A DNA stretch of 64,000 nucleotides from Pseudomonas sp. BBP2017 (GCF_003024385.1 NZ_PVZN01000015.1:1-64000); one strand, 5' to 3'. Counted from the first letter of the stretch, positions 17,145-25,616 are shown. Program-made: numbers and translations. The notes: generated from the sequence alone by a model not told the origin.

Positions 17145-17845
17145 GCTACCGCATTGAAACGGTGGCCATCGACTGCCTGATGGTGCGCCTGTTCGACGCC
17201 ATCGATGAAGCCAATATGCCCTGGATGCTCGCGGCCAGTCAGCGCTTGCGCGCGGTGTTCGCCGGGCATCTGCTTGACCTGGTGCCGTCTTACACCACGC
17301 TGATGGTGCATTTCGACCTGCTGCAACTGTCGCCGGACCAGGCCCGCACCTTGATTCGCGAAGCGCTGGAAAACCTGCAGCCGGATAACGGCAGCGGCGG
17401 GTGCCAGCACGAGATCCCGGTGTGGTACGACCTGAGTGTCGGACCGGAACTGAGTCTGTTGGCCGAGCGTTGCGCTACCTCGGTGGCTGACATCGTGCGT
17501 CGGCACAGTGAACGCGAGTATCAGGTGTTCGCCCTTGGCTTCGCTCCTGGTTTTGCCTTCATGGGCCTGGTAGAAGAAGCCCTGGCCGCGCCGCGCCTGG
17601 CCACTCCGCGCAAGCGCGTGGCGGCAGGCAGCGTCGGCATCGCCGAGCGCCAGACCGCGGCCTATCCGGCAGTCTCTCCGGGTGGCTGGAACCTGATCGG
17701 CCGCACCCCGAGCAAACTCTTTGACCGTGCACGTGACGGCTACAGCCTGTTGCAACCGGGGGACCGGGTGCGCTTCGTCGCCGTGGATCGCGCCACCTTC
17801 ATCAACCTGGGCGGCGACGATACCCCGCTGGAGGCCTTGGTATGA
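17141..17845 (+). CDS. pxpB: 5-oxoprolinase subunit PxpB (KipI-like)
   Basis: The 234-residue subunit has the carboxyltransferase C/D (KipI) fold: HEIPVWYDLSVGPEL near residue 87, GFAPGFAFMGLV and the GVAERQ-like GIAERQTAAYPAVSPGGWNLIG segment. It overlaps pxpA and pxpC by four bases each, so the three are translationally coupled. In some bacteria the homologue inhibits a sporulation kinase; here the context is enzymatic. Confidence 0.94.
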   Translation: MSYRIETVAIDCLMVRLFDAIDEANMPWMLAASQRLRAVFAGHLLDLVPSYTTLMVHFDLLQLSPDQARTLIREALENLQPDNGSGGCQHEIPVWYDLSVGPELSLLAERCATSVADIVRRHSEREYQVFALGFAPGFAFMGLVEEALAAPRLATPRKRVAAGSVGIAERQTAAYPAVSPGGWNLIGRTPSKLFDRARDGYSLLQPGDRVRFVAVDRATFINLGGDDTPLEALV

Positions 17846-18762
17846 GCCGCTTGTCGATCGAGGCCAGCACACCGCTGTGCCTGTTGCAGGATGCCGGACG
17901 TTTTGGCGTGCGCCATCTGGGCGTGACCCAGGGCGGGGCGCTGGACTGGGTCTCGATGCGCTGGGCCAACTGGCTGCTGGGCAACCCTGGCGAGGCTGCG
18001 GTGGTGGAAGTGACCCTGGGAGGCTTCAGCCTGGTCGCCGAGCAGGATTGCTGTCTGGCGCTGACCGGCGCCGACCTGGATGCGCGAATCGACGGTGAGC
18101 CGCTCAAACCCTGGTCCAGCTTTACCCTGAGCCGAGGCCAGCGTCTGCGCCTTAACCAGCCATTGCAGGGCGCTCGGGCCTATCTGGCCGCGCCTGGAGG
18201 TTTTGCTGCGCCGCAGGTGCTGGGCAGTTGTGCCAGTGTTGTGCGTGAGGAGCTGGGCGGACTGGATGGACTGGGTTCAGCGCTGGCCAAGGGGCAACAG
18301 CTCGAATACCGCGGGACTGCTCCAGGGCTGAAAACAGTGCCTGAGGGATTGCGGCCAGACCTGACTGACAACAGCGCACTCGATCTGGTACTGGGCGCGC
18401 AGATCGGCGATTTCAGCGGCATCAGTCTGTTTGAGGCGTTCAACCGCGACTGGACCCTGGATAGCCGCGCCGACCGCATGGGCATGCGTTTGCTGGGCCC
18501 TGCCTTGCAGTATCAGGGCGCGCCGATGATTTCCGAGGGAATTCCGCTGGGGGCGGTGCAGGTGCCACCGGATGGGCAGCCGATTGTGCTGCTCAATGAT
18601 CGCCAGACCATTGGCGGCTATCCGCGTCTGGGGGCGCTGACGCCGTTGGCGTTGGCACGGTTAGCACAGCGGTTGCCGGGGAGTGTGGTCAGGTTCAGGC
18701 CGGTAGTGCAGGAAACGGCCTGGCGGGAGCAGCGGGATTATTTGCAGCGGTTTGAGGACTGA
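17842..18762 (+). CDS. pxpC: 5-oxoprolinase subunit PxpC (KipA-like)
   Basis: The 306-residue biotin-dependent carboxyltransferase-like subunit begins with LLQDAGRFGVRHLGVTQGGALD, the KipA/PxpC signature. It continues with a QVPPDGQPIVLLNDRQTIGGYPRLG motif split across residues 235-260. It ends the operon, and a REP pair begins at the base after its stop codon. Together with PxpA and PxpB it completes the oxoprolinase. Confidence 0.94.
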   Translation: MSRLSIEASTPLCLLQDAGRFGVRHLGVTQGGALDWVSMRWANWLLGNPGEAAVVEVTLGGFSLVAEQDCCLALTGADLDARIDGEPLKPWSSFTLSRGQRLRLNQPLQGARAYLAAPGGFAAPQVLGSCASVVREELGGLDGLGSALAKGQQLEYRGTAPGLKTVPEGLRPDLTDNSALDLVLGAQIGDFSGISLFEAFNRDWTLDSRADRMGMRLLGPALQYQGAPMISEGIPLGAVQVPPDGQPIVLLNDRQTIGGYPRLGALTPLALARLAQRLPGSVVRFRPVVQETAWREQRDYLQRFED

Positions 18763-18820
18763 TCGCGGGGCAAGCCCGCTCCCACAGGAAGGATCTAAAC
18801 CCTGTGGGCTTGCCCCGCGA
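18763..18820. repeat. REP pair after pxpC
   Basis: TCGCGGGGCAAGCCCGCTCC (18763 onward) and its inverse CCTGTGGGCTTGCCCCGCGA (18801-18820) flank a 12-base loop. It starts directly after the pxpC stop and lies 5 bases from the end of the convergent VWA gene, a position suited to two-way termination. Confidence 0.85.
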
Positions 18821-18825
18821 TAGTG

Positions 18826-20004
18826 TCACTTGGACAAAAACCGCATCCCTTCCTCCAACCCGCGCAAGGTCAATGGAAACATCCGGTCTTCGATCAACTC
18901 GCGAACGATGTTGGTCGACGCGGTATACCCCCAGGTGTCCTTGGGATAAGGGTTGATCCAGATAAGCTTCTTGTACTTCTCCATGAAGCGCTGCATCCAC
19001 ACATAGCCGGCTTCTTCGTTCCAGTGTTCGACGCTACCGCCCGGCTGGGTGATCTCGTAGGGTGCCATGGCCGCATCGCCAACGAACACTACTTTGTAGT
19101 CGGCACCGTACTTGTGCAGCAGGTCCATGGTCGAGGTGCGCTCGGAAGTGCGGCGCAGGTTGTTCTTCCACACCGACTCATAGACGAAGTTGTGGAAGTA
19201 GTAGTACTCCAGGTGCTTGAACTCGGTCTTGCAGGCTGAGAACAACTCTTCGCAGATCTTCACATGAGCGTCCATCGAGCCGCCGATGTCGAACAGCAGC
19301 AGCAACTTGACGCTGTTACGCCGCTCCGGGCGCATCTGGATGTTGAGCAGGCCGGCATCGCGGGCGGTGTGGTCGATGGTACCGTCGATATCCAGCTCTT
19401 CGGCCGCGCCCTGGCGCGCGAACTTGCGCAAGCGGCGCAGGGCCAACTTGATATTGCGCGTGCCCAGTTCGACCTGATCATCGAGGTTTTTGTACTCGCG
19501 CTGGTCCCAGACTTTGACCGCCTTGCCCTGACGCTTGCCGGCATCGCCGACGCGAATCCCCTCGGGGTTGTAACCCCCCGAACCGAACGGGCTGGTACCG
19601 CCGGTGCCGATCCACTTGTTGCCACCGGCATGGCGTTCCTTCTGTTCTTCCAGACGCTTTTTGAACTCTTCGATCAGCTTGTCCAGGCCACCCAGGGACT
19701 GGATCTGCGCGCGCTCCTCGTCGCTCAGCGAACGCTCGAATTCCTTGCGCAGCCAGTCTTCGGGAATCAGCGCTTCCAGGTGCTGATTGAGGTTTTCAAG
19801 GCCCTTGAAGTAGACGGAAAAGGCCCGGTCGAACTTGTCGAAATGCCGTTCGTCCTTGACCAGGATCGCTCGCGACAGGAAGTAGAACTCGTCCATGTCG
19901 GCAAAGGTCACCCGTTGCTTGAGCGCATTGAGCAAATCAAGCAGCTCACGCACCGACACGGGTACCTTGGCCGCGCGCATTTCATTGAACAGATTGAGCA
20001 GCAT
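18826..20004 (-). CDS. VWA domain protein (CoxE-like, COG3825)
   Basis: The 392-residue protein has an N-terminal helical region, a Gly-rich linker (WIGTGGTSPFGSGGYNPEGI) and a C-terminal von Willebrand A domain with LLLLFDIGGSMDAHV. The MIDAS motif reads DIGGS rather than DxSxS, the form I associate with this CoxE-like family. It is encoded 17 bases after a MoxR ATPase gene. MoxR/VWA pairs act as chaperone-like machines in assembly or metal insertion. The client is unknown, as no obvious target enzyme lies nearby. Confidence 0.9.
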   Translation of the reverse strand: MLLNLFNEMRAAKVPVSVRELLDLLNALKQRVTFADMDEFYFLSRAILVKDERHFDKFDRAFSVYFKGLENLNQHLEALIPEDWLRKEFERSLSDEERAQIQSLGGLDKLIEEFKKRLEEQKERHAGGNKWIGTGGTSPFGSGGYNPEGIRVGDAGKRQGKAVKVWDQREYKNLDDQVELGTRNIKLALRRLRKFARQGAAEELDIDGTIDHTARDAGLLNIQMRPERRNSVKLLLLFDIGGSMDAHVKICEELFSACKTEFKHLEYYYFHNFVYESVWKNNLRRTSERTSTMDLLHKYGADYKVVFVGDAAMAPYEITQPGGSVEHWNEEAGYVWMQRFMEKYKKLIWINPYPKDTWGYTASTNIVRELIEDRMFPLTLRGLEEGMRFLSK

Positions 20005-20021
20005 GGCAATTGCCCCCGGGC

Positions 20022-20867
20022 TCAGCGATTACCGCGACGGCTCATGAAGGCCAGACGCTCGAGCAGTTGCACGTCCTGTTCGTTTTTCACCAGCGCGCCG
20101 GCCAGCGGCGGGATGGCCTTGGTCGGATCGCGCTCACGCAGCACGGCTTCGCCGATGTTGTCGGCCATCAGCAGCTTGAGCCAGTCGACCAGTTCCGAGG
20201 TGGACGGCTTTTTCTTCAGGCCCGGTACCTTACGCACGTCGAAGAACACGTCCAGCGCTTCGCTGACCAGGTCTTTCTTGATGTTCGGGTAGTGCACATC
20301 GACGATCTGCTGCAGGGTGTCGCGGTCGGGGAAGGCGATGTAGTGGAAGAAGCAACGGCGCAGGAAGGCGTCGGGCAGCTCTTTCTCGTTGTTCGAGGTA
20401 ATGATGATGATCGGGCGCTGCTTGGCCTTGATCGTCTCGTCGGTCTCGTAGACGTAGAACTCCATCCTGTCCAGTTCCTGCAACAGGTCGTTGGGGAACT
20501 CGATGTCGGCCTTGTCGATTTCGTCGATCAGCAGAATCACCCGTTCCTCGGATTCGAACGCCTCCCAGAGCTTGCCTTTCTTCAAGTAGTTGCGCACGTC
20601 GTGGACCTTGTCCACGCCCAGTTGCGAGTCACGCAGGCGGCTGACCGCATCGTACTCGTAGAGGCCCTGGTGGGCCTTGGTGGTCGACTTGATGTGCCAG
20701 GTGATCAGCTTGGCGCCAAAGGATTCGGCCAACTGTTCGGCGAGCATGGTCTTGCCGGTGCCGGGCTCGCCCTTGACCAGCAGTGGTCGCTCCAGGGTGA
20801 TCGCCGCGTTGACTGCCAGTTTCAGGTCGTTTGTGGCGACGTAGGTGCTGGTGCCTTCGAACTTCAT
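20022..20867 (-). CDS. MoxR-family AAA+ ATPase
   Basis: The 281-residue ATPase has Walker A GEPGTGKTMLA near residue 34, Walker B ILLIDEIDKAD, sensor 1 IIITSNNEKELPDAFLRRC with the arginine finger, and a C-terminal lid. It fits the MoxR group of AAA+ proteins that pair with VWA proteins, and the VWA gene lies 17 bases downstream. ATG 20867 follows AGAGGA and starts the conserved MKFEGT segment. The extra upstream frame is not conserved-looking. Confidence 0.92.
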   Translation of the reverse strand: MKFEGTSTYVATNDLKLAVNAAITLERPLLVKGEPGTGKTMLAEQLAESFGAKLITWHIKSTTKAHQGLYEYDAVSRLRDSQLGVDKVHDVRNYLKKGKLWEAFESEERVILLIDEIDKADIEFPNDLLQELDRMEFYVYETDETIKAKQRPIIIITSNNEKELPDAFLRRCFFHYIAFPDRDTLQQIVDVHYPNIKKDLVSEALDVFFDVRKVPGLKKKPSTSELVDWLKLLMADNIGEAVLRERDPTKAIPPLAGALVKNEQDVQLLERLAFMSRRGNR

Positions 20868-21107
20868 GAACCGATCCTCTAACGTAGTGCCGGGGTACAT
20901 GGCCCCTGGCAGAAAAATTGTCATGCCCGACTATAACGCGGGCTTTGCTTGACTGGGAACGCAGACGCTCTATTCAGTCTCTGAATGGAGCGTCACTTGG
21001 TGACCTGGTCAGGGCGAGGGTATTGCCGGACGTATCAGGGGTGGACTCACCCTGGAGGCAGGCTTACCCTTGAAGTTTTCTGCACCGGTGCTAAAAGGAC
21101 CCCCGTC

Positions 21108-22082
21108 ATGAGCCGTATCTTTGCTGACAACGCGCATTCCATCGGCAATACGCCGCTGGTCCAGATCAACCGCATCGCCCCGCGCGGCGTGACCATTCTG
21201 GCCAAAACCGAAGGGCGCAACCCGGGTTATTCGGTCAAATGCCGGATCGGCGCGAACATGATCTGGGACGCGGAAAGCAGCGGCAAGCTCAAGCCGGGAA
21301 TGACCATAGTCGAACCCACCTCGGGCAATACCGGCATCGGCCTGGCCTTTGTTGCTGCCGCGCGCGGCTACAAGTTGCTGCTGACCATGCCGGCGTCGAT
21401 GAGCATCGAGCGGCGCAAGGTGCTCAAGGCTTTGGGCGCCGAACTGGTCTTGACCGAGCCCGCCAAGGGCATGAAAGGGGCGATCGAAAAGGCCGCTGAA
21501 ATCCTCGCCAGTGATCCGGCCCTGTACTTCATGCCAGCGCAGTTCGATAACCCGGCCAACCCGGCGATCCACGAAAAGACCACCGGTCCGGAAATCTGGA
21601 ATGACACTGACGGCGCGGTCGATGTGCTGGTCGCCGGGGTCGGTACCGGTGGCACCATTACCGGGGTTTCCCGCTATATCAAGCAGACCCAGGGCAAGGC
21701 AATCCTTTCCGTGGCGGTCGAGCCGCTGGTGTCGCCGGTGATCACCCAGGCGTTGGCCGGACAGGAGATCAAGCCCAGCCCGCACAAGATCCAGGGTATC
21801 GGCGCCGGCTTTGTACCGAAGAACCTCGACCTGAGCATGGTCGACCAGGTTGAACTGGTCAGTGACGAGGAGTCCAAAGTCATGGCTCTGCGCCTGATGC
21901 AGGAGGAGGGGATCCTCTGCGGGATTTCCTCCGGCGCGGCGATGGCAGCGGCGGTGCGCCTGGCGGAAAAACCTGAAATGCAAGGCAAGACCATCGTCGT
22001 GATCCTGCCCGATTCCGGGGAACGCTACCTGTCGAGCATGCTCTTCAGCGACCTGTTCACCGATCAGGAAAACCAGCAGTAA
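21108..22082 (+). CDS. cysK: Cysteine synthase A (O-acetylserine sulfhydrylase)
   Basis: The 324-residue PLP enzyme makes cysteine from O-acetylserine and sulfide. It aligns closely with E. coli CysK as I recall it: IGNTPLVQINRI, the PLP lysine in SVKCRIGANMIWDAE, EPTSGNTGI, GVGTGGTITGV for the phosphate loop, and GISSGAAMAAA. It is CysK rather than CysM because of the NPGYSVKCRIGANMIWDAE segment and the length. A 240-base gap upstream has two short palindromes (ATTCAG/CTGAAT near 20972-20986, GTCACTTGGTGAC near 20992). A terminator follows at 22099. Confidence 0.94.
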   Translation: MSRIFADNAHSIGNTPLVQINRIAPRGVTILAKTEGRNPGYSVKCRIGANMIWDAESSGKLKPGMTIVEPTSGNTGIGLAFVAAARGYKLLLTMPASMSIERRKVLKALGAELVLTEPAKGMKGAIEKAAEILASDPALYFMPAQFDNPANPAIHEKTTGPEIWNDTDGAVDVLVAGVGTGGTITGVSRYIKQTQGKAILSVAVEPLVSPVITQALAGQEIKPSPHKIQGIGAGFVPKNLDLSMVDQVELVSDEESKVMALRLMQEEGILCGISSGAAMAAAVRLAEKPEMQGKTIVVILPDSGERYLSSMLFSDLFTDQENQQ

Positions 22083-22098
22083 CGCGTTTGCAGGCTGA

Positions 22099-22127
22099 CC
22101 CGGTGCAATTTTTTGCGCCGGGGTTTA
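22099..22127 (+). terminator. Terminator of cysK
   Basis: CCCGGTGC (22099-22106) pairs with GCGCCGGG (22115-22122) around a T-rich loop, and TTTATTG follows. It lies 17 bases after the cysK stop. Confidence 0.65.
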
Positions 22128-22244
22128 TTGCACAATCCTTAACACTGAATACTGGCAGCGGATATTTTTGCAGAGGCTGTATCCCTTTATGATGGTCGCG
22201 TAAACAGGCATAGATTGCCGAGTCTTGATTTCAAGGAGTGTTGC

Positions 22245-23180
22245 ATGAGCTTTTCCTTTGTCGCCAAGGCAAGTGTATTGCTGTTGTTTTTTGGCAGTAC
22301 GCTGTTTGTTCACCTGCGCGGCAAGGCGCGTTTGCCAATGTTGCGCCAGTTCGTCAACCATTCGGCGCTGTTCGCCCCGTATAACGCCTTGATGTACCTG
22401 TTCTCCGGCGTGCCCTCCAAACCCTACCTGGATCGCAACCGTTTTCCCGAGCTTGATGTACTCAAGGACAACTGGGAAGTTATCCGTGAAGAGGCCTTGC
22501 ACCTGTTCGACGAGGGTTACATCCGCGCCGCCGAGAAAGACAACGACGCTGGCTTCGGTTCGTTCTTCAAGAAGGGCTGGAAGCGTTTCTACCTGAAGTG
22601 GTACGACAAAGCGCTACCCTCGGCGCAAGTGCTGTGCCCGAAGACCGTCGAACTGGTCAACAGCATCCCCAGCGTCAAAGGAGCGATGTTTGCCCTGTTG
22701 CCCGGTGGCAGCCACCTCAACCCGCACCGTGATCCGTTCGCCGGTTCCCTGCGTTACCACTTGGGCCTGTCGACGCCAAACTCCGACAACTGCCGAATCT
22801 ACGTCGATGGCCAGGCTTATGCGTGGGGCGACGGTGATGATGTGATGTTTGATGAAACTTACGTGCACTGGGTGAAAAACGAAACCGAGACTACCCGGGT
22901 GATCCTCTTCTGCGACGTCGAGCGTCCGCTCAACAGCCCGCTGATGAGCTGCATCAACCGCAAGGTCAGCACCTTCCTTGGCCGTGCCACCGCGCCGCAG
23001 AACACCGATGACGAACGTGTTGGCGGGATCAACCGGGCCTATGCCTGGAGCAAGCGCTTCAGCAATGTCATCAGCAGCCAGGTCAAGCAGTTCAAGCGCG
23101 CCAACCCCAAGGCTTACCGGGTGTTGCGTCCGGTGCTGGCGGTGGTGGCGGCTTATCTGTTGTATCACTGGTTGTTCTGA
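22245..23180 (+). CDS. lpxO: Lipid A 2-hydroxylase LpxO (Fe2+/2-oxoglutarate dioxygenase)
   Basis: The 311-residue protein has an N-terminal membrane anchor (ASVLLLFFGSTLFVHL), an aspartyl/asparaginyl hydroxylase-like core and a C-terminal hydrophobic segment (PVLAVVAAYLLYHWLF). The iron site is visible as His-x-Asp in LNPHRDPF and the distal His in ETYVHW. An arginine (ETTRVILFCDVERP) follows for 2-oxoglutarate. LpxO hydroxylates a secondary acyl chain of lipid A at the inner membrane. Start ATG 22245 follows AAGGAG. It ends next to a REP pair. Confidence 0.92.
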   Translation: MSFSFVAKASVLLLFFGSTLFVHLRGKARLPMLRQFVNHSALFAPYNALMYLFSGVPSKPYLDRNRFPELDVLKDNWEVIREEALHLFDEGYIRAAEKDNDAGFGSFFKKGWKRFYLKWYDKALPSAQVLCPKTVELVNSIPSVKGAMFALLPGGSHLNPHRDPFAGSLRYHLGLSTPNSDNCRIYVDGQAYAWGDGDDVMFDETYVHWVKNETETTRVILFCDVERPLNSPLMSCINRKVSTFLGRATAPQNTDDERVGGINRAYAWSKRFSNVISSQVKQFKRANPKAYRVLRPVLAVVAAYLLYHWLF

Positions 23181-23186
23181 GACTGC

Positions 23187-23267
23187 ATCGCGGGGCAAGT
23201 CGAGTCGTCGCACCGCCGCTCCCACCGGGATGATTACAGTCCTGGTGGTGCGGGCTTGCCCCGCGAT
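23187..23267. repeat. REP pair, left arm interrupted
   Basis: The left unit runs ATCGCGGGGCAAG (23187-23199), then 16 unrelated bases (TCGAGTCGTCGCACCG, 23200-23215), then CCGCTCCCACC. The right, intact unit reads GCGGGCTTGCCCCGCGAT up to 23267. The right unit also holds the -35-like TTGCCC used by the promoter call below. Confidence 0.75.
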
Positions 23268-23284
23268 AAACTCACCGCTATAGT
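23256..23284 (+). promoter_or_regulatory. Probable sigma-70 promoter of the leader-EamA unit
   Basis: TTGCCC at 23256-23261 and TATAGT at 23279-23284 are 17 bases apart. The -10 matches the consensus at five of six positions; the -35 lies inside a REP arm. Transcription would start near 23291, about 26 bases before the leader ORF. Confidence 0.5.
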
Positions 23285-23316
23285 CAAACCCACTTCACCT
23301 CACCGAAGACCTGCTC

Positions 23317-23478
23317 ATGCCAGCTTCCCCACTCAGCACCGTATTCGCTACCGCGCCCGACGCGGTTGTCGACGTGCGTGGGAATCAGCAGCCGGCCATG
23401 ATCAGTCACTACCCACCACCTGTCAGTAGCGTGGTTGTGTGCGTTGTCGCACCACCAGGCGTGGTAGTGCCGGGCTAA
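23317..23478 (+). CDS. Putative Val/Pro-rich leader peptide (53 aa)
   Basis: An ATG at 23317 opens a 53-residue frame ending with TAA at 23476-23478. It begins MPASPLSTVFATAPDAVV and ends with PPPVSSVVVCVVAPPGVVVPG split as PPPVSSVVVC and VVAPPGVVVPG. It contains 13 valines and 10 prolines, concentrated in the last 21 codons, like leader peptides that stall on a scarce tRNA or at Pro-rich stretches. No strong Shine-Dalgarno is seen (GAAGA upstream). It lies after a good promoter and before two competing hairpins and the EamA gene. Translation is not proven. Confidence 0.55.
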   Translation: MPASPLSTVFATAPDAVVDVRGNQQPAMISHYPPPVSSVVVCVVAPPGVVVPG

Positions 23479-23521
23479 GCGGCCAATCGCTGCGTCCCGT
23501 CACACCTGCACCCTACTGAAT

Positions 23522-23568
23522 ACGGTTGGTTGCCCATAACGGGCAGCACCGTTCGGCTTATCTGCCCG
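23522..23568 (+). promoter_or_regulatory. Two mutually exclusive hairpins before the EamA gene
   Basis: Hairpin A: ACGGT (23522-23526) with ACCGT (23548-23552) and TGCCC (23531-23535) with GGGCA (23541-23545). Hairpin B: CGGGCAG (23540-23546) with CTGCCCG (23562-23568), perfect 7 bp. They share the GGGCA arm, so only one can form. B has no following T-run; it ends 17 bases before the EamA start codon, close to the AGGTGG ribosome site. Confidence 0.5.
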
Positions 23569-23585
23569 AATTACAGGTGGCATTC

Positions 23586-24476
23586 ATGTTTGCTCTATCG
23601 AAAGAATCCGTGGCCTCGGCGGCCACTACCAGCCTGTTCGTCCTGCTCTGGAGTAGCGGGGCGATCGTCTCCAAGCTGGGCCTGGCCCATGCCAGCCCCT
23701 TTGCTTTCCTGCTGATGCGTTCAGCCCTGGCCCTGTGCGGTCTGCTGCTGCTCGCGCCGTTGCTCACGTTGCGCTGGCCGCGTGGTCGGGCGGCGGTGCT
23801 GCAAGCGCTGGCCACCGGTTGTGTGCTGCTCGGTGCCTACCAGATCTTCTACCTGCTGGCGCTGAACACCCAGGTGACCCCCGGCGTCATGGCTACGGTC
23901 ATGGGCGTGCAACCTATCCTCACCGTGGTGTTGATGGAACGTCAGCGTTCCTGGAGCCGCTTGTTTGGCCTGGGCCTGGGCTTGAGCGGGCTGATCATGG
24001 TGGTCTTTCAAGGGATTAACCTGGGCGGGGTCTCCCTGATCGGGATGCTCTTTGCGTTGTTGGCACTGGCGAGCATGACCTTTGGTTCGATCATGCAAAA
24101 GCGCATCACCAGCAACCCTATGGGTACCTTGCCGCTGCAGTACATTGCCGGGTTGCTGATGTGTGCGCTGTTTGCGCCGTTGCAGCCGCTGCAGGTCGAA
24201 CTGACTGGCAGTTTCATCGGCGCTTTGCTGTGGATGGGGCTGGTGGTCTCGCTGCTGGCGACGCTGCTGCTGTACCGGCTGATTGCCAAGGGCAACCTGG
24301 TCAACGTCACCAGCCTGTTCTACCTGGTGCCCGCAGTGACGGCAGTCATGGACTACCTGATCTTCGGTAACCGCCTGGCGGCGCTGAGCCTGTTGGGTAT
24401 GGGGCTGATTGTGATTGGCCTGCTGTTCGTGTTTCGCAAGCCAGCGGTAACAGCGGCGCAACTTCAGGCTGATTAA
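23586..24476 (+). CDS. EamA/DMT-family transporter (leader-controlled)
   Basis: The 296-residue inner-membrane protein has about ten membrane segments and two EamA repeats (roughly residues 10-140 and 150-285). Typical motifs are LFVLLWSSGAIVSKLGL near the start and NVTSLFYLVPAVTAVMDYL in the second repeat. DMT carriers of this kind usually export amino acids or related metabolites. The valine-rich leader peptide upstream makes valine or a relative a hypothetical signal. ATG 23586 has AGGTGG upstream; the in-frame TTG at 23526 would overlap the hairpins and is less likely. It converges with another EamA gene. Confidence 0.88.
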   Translation: MFALSKESVASAATTSLFVLLWSSGAIVSKLGLAHASPFAFLLMRSALALCGLLLLAPLLTLRWPRGRAAVLQALATGCVLLGAYQIFYLLALNTQVTPGVMATVMGVQPILTVVLMERQRSWSRLFGLGLGLSGLIMVVFQGINLGGVSLIGMLFALLALASMTFGSIMQKRITSNPMGTLPLQYIAGLLMCALFAPLQPLQVELTGSFIGALLWMGLVVSLLATLLLYRLIAKGNLVNVTSLFYLVPAVTAVMDYLIFGNRLAALSLLGMGLIVIGLLFVFRKPAVTAAQLQAD

Positions 24477-24485
24477 CATCCGCTA

Positions 24486-24540
24486 AATCGCGGGGCAAGC
24501 CCGCTCCTACCGATCCGGTGGAGCGGGCTTGCCCCGCGAT
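24486..24540. repeat. REP pair between convergent EamA genes
   Basis: ATCGCGGGGCAAGCCCGCTC (24487 onward) and its inverse GAGCGGGCTTGCCCCGCGAT (ending 24540) form a near-perfect palindrome. The last base belongs to the stop codon of the reverse-strand transporter. Confidence 0.85.
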
Positions 24541-25430
24541 CAGGCGCGAACCGCCGCCGGCTTGAGCACCAGCCACAACGCCACAGCAATCAACACCCCA
24601 CCATACAGATGCGCCATCGACAGTGGCTCATCCAGTAGCCAGGCCCCCCAGAGCACACCAAAGGCCGGGATCATGAAGGTCACGGTGCTGGCCTTGACCG
24701 GGCCGATTTCGCTGAGCAGACGGAAATAGAGGATGTAGGCAAATGCCGTACACACCAGGCCCAAGCCCAGCAATGACAGCCAGACGTCCCAGCCGCCCCA
24801 GCTCGCCGGTGGTTGGGTCACCACGCTGTAGCCAAACAGCGGTAACAGCAACAAGCTCGCCCCCATCATGCTGCCCAAGGCTGACAGCCGGCTGTCGAGA
24901 CCGCCCTGATGATCAAGCCAGCGCCGTGCCAGATAGCCGGCAAAGCCATAGCAGGTGGTTGCCGCCAGGCATGACAGGGCGCCCTGCAGTAGCTGGTGAT
25001 CAAACGTTACCGGACCTGCACCGCTGAGAATGCCGACACCGAACAAACCGAGGAAGATGCCACTGAGCTTGGCCAGGGTCATTGGCTCGCGGAAAAACAG
25101 CGCGCCGATCAACACCCCCATCAGTGGGGTGGTGGCATTGAAAATGGCGGAGTAACCGGCCGGCAGTACTTGCGCCGCTACTGAGTAAAGCGTCGCCGGA
25201 ATCCCCGAGTTGATCATGCCCAGCACCAGGCAAGCCTTGAGCTTGCCGTTAAAGTCCCAGCGCACCCGCAGCAGGGCGAGAATCACCAGCAAGCCGAGGC
25301 AGGCAATCGAGACGCGGAAGAAGGCGGTTGGCACAGTACCGAGCACTGGCGCGATGATGCGCATGAACAGAAAGCTGGCCCCCCAGACAGCGGCAAGAAT
25401 CAATAGGCGGGTGACAGCGATGGGGCTCAT
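24540..25430 (-). CDS. EamA/DMT-family transporter
   Basis: The 296-residue protein has ten hydrophobic segments and the two EamA repeats. It starts with LLILAAVWGASFLFMRIIAP, and AIFNATTPLMGVLIGALFF closes the first repeat. VTFMIPAFGVLWGAWLLDE closes the second. It is of similar length to the convergent EamA protein but clearly different in sequence, so the two are not a recent duplication. ATG 25430 has a GGAGA-type site upstream. A longer frame to 25550 is not supported. Substrate unknown. Confidence 0.88.
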   Translation of the reverse strand: MSPIAVTRLLILAAVWGASFLFMRIIAPVLGTVPTAFFRVSIACLGLLVILALLRVRWDFNGKLKACLVLGMINSGIPATLYSVAAQVLPAGYSAIFNATTPLMGVLIGALFFREPMTLAKLSGIFLGLFGVGILSGAGPVTFDHQLLQGALSCLAATTCYGFAGYLARRWLDHQGGLDSRLSALGSMMGASLLLLPLFGYSVVTQPPASWGGWDVWLSLLGLGLVCTAFAYILYFRLLSEIGPVKASTVTFMIPAFGVLWGAWLLDEPLSMAHLYGGVLIAVALWLVLKPAAVRA

Positions 25431-25616
25431 GGGGCTCTCCGGGTCCTTTGGGGCGGGGCGCGAGTTTACGCCAGAAGCCTTGGTCGGCTCTCTCCCTTTC
25501 TTGCGCTGGAATTCTTCAAGTTGTGAGTTTGGCCGATACACCCCTGTCACCAGGCTTTCCCTGACTTCGGTGACTGGCTAAGCTCAGGCTTCGACATTCC
25601 CGCAGAGGTCTGATGT

